A stretch of 7,509 nucleotides of DNA from Actinomycetes bacterium (lineage in GTDB: Bacteria; Actinomycetota; Thermoleophilia; RBG-16-64-13). The DNA lies in NCBI GenBank assembly GCA_021815245.1, contig JAKAHF010000090.1, positions 1 to 7,509 on the forward strand, read 5' to 3'. Shown here in pieces: positions 5,542 to 7,509 of this stretch (position 1 is the stretch's first letter; every line of letters begins with the position of its first letter). The notes beneath the pieces are model-generated. The model was not told the origin of the DNA. It saw only the letters and a program-made list of their open reading frames with translations, and did no database searches. The position numbers were made by a program, and so were the translations under genes.

Positions 5542-6800
5542 ACCCCGGCTCCCACTCCGCTTCCAGCAATCGCCTCTCCCACACGCAAGCCGGAGCGCAC
5601 ACTCTCCATGTAGTCACGGGCCCCGCCCGCTCGGCCCGCAAACCACAGGGTGCCCACCCATCCGCCGGGCAACTTCACACATCCCCTGCCGTCCAGATTC
5701 GCCGCCGCCAACGCCCTCACCGTAGCCCCCATTGCGTTCTCCGGGCCCGCCGCAACGCCCGATTCCGCGCCCGCTCGAAGCCGTACATATCTCTGTCCCG
5801 TAACCAAACCGTCAGGGTACGAGGCCCACATCCCCTCCTCCACGCTCGGCCGTCCGCCCTCCGCCCACTCGAATAGCGGCGTCGGCAACTCCGCCGACCA
5901 ATACGGCGACACCGGGAACTCCCGATCCCACACACTTCCCTCCGCACCGCCAGACATCGCGCCCTCGCGCAGCTCTTTCAACCGTCTCGCGTCAGCCGGC
6001 CCGATGGCCTCCGCGAATGGTAGCCCTCGCACCCAAGACTCTTCGCGCGAGCCAGGCATGAGCCCGCCCCCCACCGATCCCATTGCACGCCCCTGCACTC
6101 CCTGCGCGCCCACACCTGCGTAGCTCACGCCAACGCGTTCGCAGACCTCCACCCATTGCACCCCGGCACTAGACAACCCCCGCACCAGGTCCCCGCTCCC
6201 CCAGTCCGCCACGACCCCAACACCTTCACGAGAGTCCCCGCCCGTGACACTAGCACCCAGATTCAGACCCATCGCAACAACCACGACGTCCGCCATCCAT
6301 ACCTCTCCGAAGGCTGTCTCTACCACCCACGCGCGTCTCGCGCCCTCCGCCTCCTGGGGGGGTCGTCCCTGGACCTCGCCCCGACCCTTCTCCTCGGCGT
6401 CCCCTCTCTCCACGCCAACCACAAACCCCTGCCGAAACTCCAGGCCTTTCATTCTCTCCAGGGTCCTTTTCACTTCCACGCTCAGTCGCCTTCGGTCGAC
6501 CACCACGCACTCGGGACCCTCTTCAGGCACAAAGCAAGCCCCCACCCAGGCTTCCCGCAGGGTAGGAGGCATCCCGAACAGCAGGTTCGCGACTGCCGAG
6601 ACACATCCCCGCCCCTCGCACACCACCGGACCGACACTCGGCAGGCCCGCCCTGTCGAGAGCGCCGCCCACGACCGTCACCCCCACGCCGTACGACGCCA
6701 AGGCCGCCGCACACGCGCACCCAGACACACCCGCCCCTATCACAATTACGTGCGGGCGTTGCGACCTCAGAGCGCTGCCCCTACTGTTCGACTCGGTCAT
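5493..6800 (-). CDS. Divergent GidA/TrmFO-superfamily FAD-dependent protein between mnmE and mnmG
   Basis: This 435-residue protein has an N-terminal dinucleotide-binding fold: PHVIVIGAGVSGCACAAALA at 16-35, with GxGxxG at 22-27. Further on are a VDRRRLSVEVKRTLERM helix (101-117) resembling the 'R/K-x-x-x' helix that precedes the second FAD strand in MnmG and TrmFO, ADVVVVAMGLNLGAS (170-184) in place of the ATGT strand, YVRLRAGA (338-345), and a C-terminal LWFAGRAGGARDYMESVRSGL (385-405). That last segment mirrors the TrmFO/MnmG 'FAGQ-x-x-G-x-x-GY-x-E-(S/A)-A-A-S/Q-GL' FAD-closing motif. Length equals that of TrmFO (about 435), but neither the MnmG CNPAxGG motif nor the TrmFO CSNS motif is present; C61 and C66 lie nearby instead. 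A charged low-complexity insert occupies about 131-157. It starts 30 bp after mnmE without a clear ribosome site and overlaps mnmG, so it is probably co-expressed with MnmE/MnmG. The FAD fold is likely; the substrate is unknown. A decayed paralog is an alternative. Confidence 0.8.
   Translation of the reverse strand: MTESNSRGSALRSQRPHVIVIGAGVSGCACAAALASYGVGVTVVGGALDRAGLPSVGPVVCEGRGCVSAVANLLFGMPPTLREAWVGACFVPEEGPECVVVDRRRLSVEVKRTLERMKGLEFRQGFVVGVERGDAEEKGRGEVQGRPPQEAEGARRAWVVETAFGEVWMADVVVVAMGLNLGASVTGGDSREGVGVVADWGSGDLVRGLSSAGVQWVEVCERVGVSYAGVGAQGVQGRAMGSVGGGLMPGSREESWVRGLPFAEAIGPADARRLKELREGAMSGGAEGSVWDREFPVSPYWSAELPTPLFEWAEGGRPSVEEGMWASYPDGLVTGQRYVRLRAGAESGVAAGPENAMGATVRALAAANLDGRGCVKLPGGWVGTLWFAGRAGGARDYMESVRSGLRVGEAIAGSGVGAGVCGTLPAREEGSGGRP
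5549..5553 (-). promoter_or_regulatory. Possible ribosome binding site for mnmG
   Basis: The minus strand reads GGGAG seven bases before the ATG at 5539-5541, inside the 3' end of the preceding gene. It favours this start, but the region is G-rich, so the match may be chance. The alternative GTG (5494-5496) has only GAAGAAGG some 14 bases away. Confidence 0.45.
6063..6093 (-). other. Candidate G-quadruplex-forming run in the coding strand of the FAD-protein gene
   Basis: Read on the minus strand, runs of 4, 3, 6 and 3 G are separated by loops of 8, 6 and 1 bases (C-runs at 6090-6093, 6079-6081, 6067-6072 and 6063-6065 on the plus strand). Such a pattern can form a G-quadruplex in the mRNA or displaced strand. 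It encodes a Gly-rich stretch around residues 236-246. A chance outcome of G-rich codons is possible. Confidence 0.35.
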
Positions 6801-6830
6801 CGTCCAACCACACCGTCACCTACATCGCCC

Positions 6831-7508
6831 TCACTTGCCGATGCAGAAACGGCTGAATATCTCATCGAGCAGGTCGGGCGTGAGCTCCTCCCCCGTGATG
6901 CTCCCAATCGCTCTTGTGGCCTCCCGGAGGTCCTCGCACACCAGCTCTTCCAGGCGGCCGCGCCCGGCGCCGGCACGAGCCGCCCGCGCGCTCGCCAGCG
7001 CCTCGTTCACTAGCAAGCGATGTCGCTCCGCAGCCAGGACCGGCTCCTCGAGCCCGAGTCCCTCTCCTCCGGTCGCGACACTCTCGAGAAGCGTGCGCAG
7101 CTCGTCCAACCCCTGCCCGGTCTTTGCCGAGACCCTGCAGACCCGGGCTTCTACGATCGTACTCCCAGCGGCGCTTCCAACGACCCGCCTAGCCACTCCA
7201 TCCAGGCGCGCCACTCCCTCCCGAGCATCCCGCAGAAGATCACACTTGTTACCCACCACAATCGTTCGCCTTGCATCAACACTTCGCAGCAAACTCTCCT
7301 CCACGTCGTCAGCCGGCTCCGAGAGATCGACCACGGCTAGAACCACGTCCGCCTGTTCCAACTCCTTCACCGACCGCGCCACGCCGAGTTGCTCGACAAC
7401 GTCTCCGTCGTGGCGTAGTCCCGCCGTATCGACCAAATGAATGGGCATGCCCCCGATCTCGACGAGTTCCTCCACCGTGTCCCGCGTTGTGCCAGGCATG
7501 TCCGACAC
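6831..7508 (-). CDS. mnmE: tRNA modification GTPase MnmE (TrmE), C-terminal part (5' end outside window)
   Basis: MnmE is the G-protein partner of MnmG in U34 tRNA modification; GTP-driven dimerisation of its G domain is needed for catalysis. The 225 residues seen begin inside the G domain: SDMPGTTRD (fragment residues 2-10, G2/switch I), LVDTAGLR (25-32, G3) and NKCD (87-90, G4), followed by RVCRVSAKTGQGLDEL (G5 region). A long helical segment then leads to the invariant C-terminal FCIGK (221-225), whose cysteine is the conserved MnmE Cys. The P-loop (G1) and N-terminal folate-binding domain lie beyond the window. The apparent first residue is an internal GTG valine, not a start. The stop TGA (6831-6833) is 30 bp before the next gene. 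All visible motifs are intact. Confidence 0.97.
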   Translation of the reverse strand: MSDMPGTTRDTVEELVEIGGMPIHLVDTAGLRHDGDVVEQLGVARSVKELEQADVVLAVVDLSEPADDVEESLLRSVDARRTIVVGNKCDLLRDAREGVARLDGVARRVVGSAAGSTIVEARVCRVSAKTGQGLDELRTLLESVATGGEGLGLEEPVLAAERHRLLVNEALASARAARAGAGRGRLEELVCEDLREATRAIGSITGEELTPDLLDEIFSRFCIGK

Positions 7509-7509
7509 G

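Noticed and set aside
6244..7440. Long plus-strand frame (398 codons), Ser/Thr/Arg/Pro-rich
   Set aside because: It is antisense to mnmE and the FAD gene, has low-complexity composition typical of the reverse of high-GC codons, and shows no motif; the minus-strand genes are recognisable.

Overview
This is a gene-dense, high-GC chromosomal segment holding the classic replication-origin-proximal order mnmE - (extra gene) - mnmG - rsmG - parA - parB. All of these genes are on the minus strand, so they read right to left in window coordinates. The order is typical of Bacillota and some other Gram-positive-type lineages. High GC combined with an mnmE/mnmG-rsmG-parAB block suggests an Actinomycetota-like lineage that keeps mnmEG (a Coriobacteriia-type organism is my best guess) or a high-GC Bacillota. 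The lineage is inference; no rRNA gene is present to settle it.

Layout from the right end, in the direction of transcription: the 3' part of mnmE (tRNA wobble-uridine GTPase, cut by the window edge at 7508); a 435-residue FAD/NAD-binding protein that looks like a very divergent member of the GidA/TrmFO superfamily (5493-6800); mnmG (3577-5541, overlapping the previous gene); rsmG (2876-3580, GTGA overlap with mnmG); parA (2077-2841, with no ordinary start codon); parB (1149-2084, 8-nt overlap with parA); an unrecognised 104-residue protein (798-1112); and a Roadblock/LC7-domain protein (438-797) whose start directly abuts the preceding stop. Every gap is 36 bp or less, so the run looks like one transcription unit with much translational coupling. 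A perfect 16-bp parS site (5074-5089) lies inside mnmG, so the ParA/ParB pair has its centromere site within the same operon.

At the left end, on the plus strand, is the 3' part of an RlmN/Cfr-family radical-SAM RNA methyltransferase (2-352). It ends with the family's conserved Cys motif and converges on the operon across an 85-bp gap that lacks an obvious U-tract terminator.

The upper genes modify RNA (MnmE/MnmG at the tRNA wobble position, RsmG on 16S rRNA). The lower ones segregate the chromosome (ParA/ParB/parS). The unexplained members are the GidA/TrmFO-like protein between mnmE and mnmG, and the small-protein plus Roadblock pair placed directly after parB. These are the best candidates for something undescribed. 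No mobile element, CRISPR array, tRNA or rRNA gene was seen.
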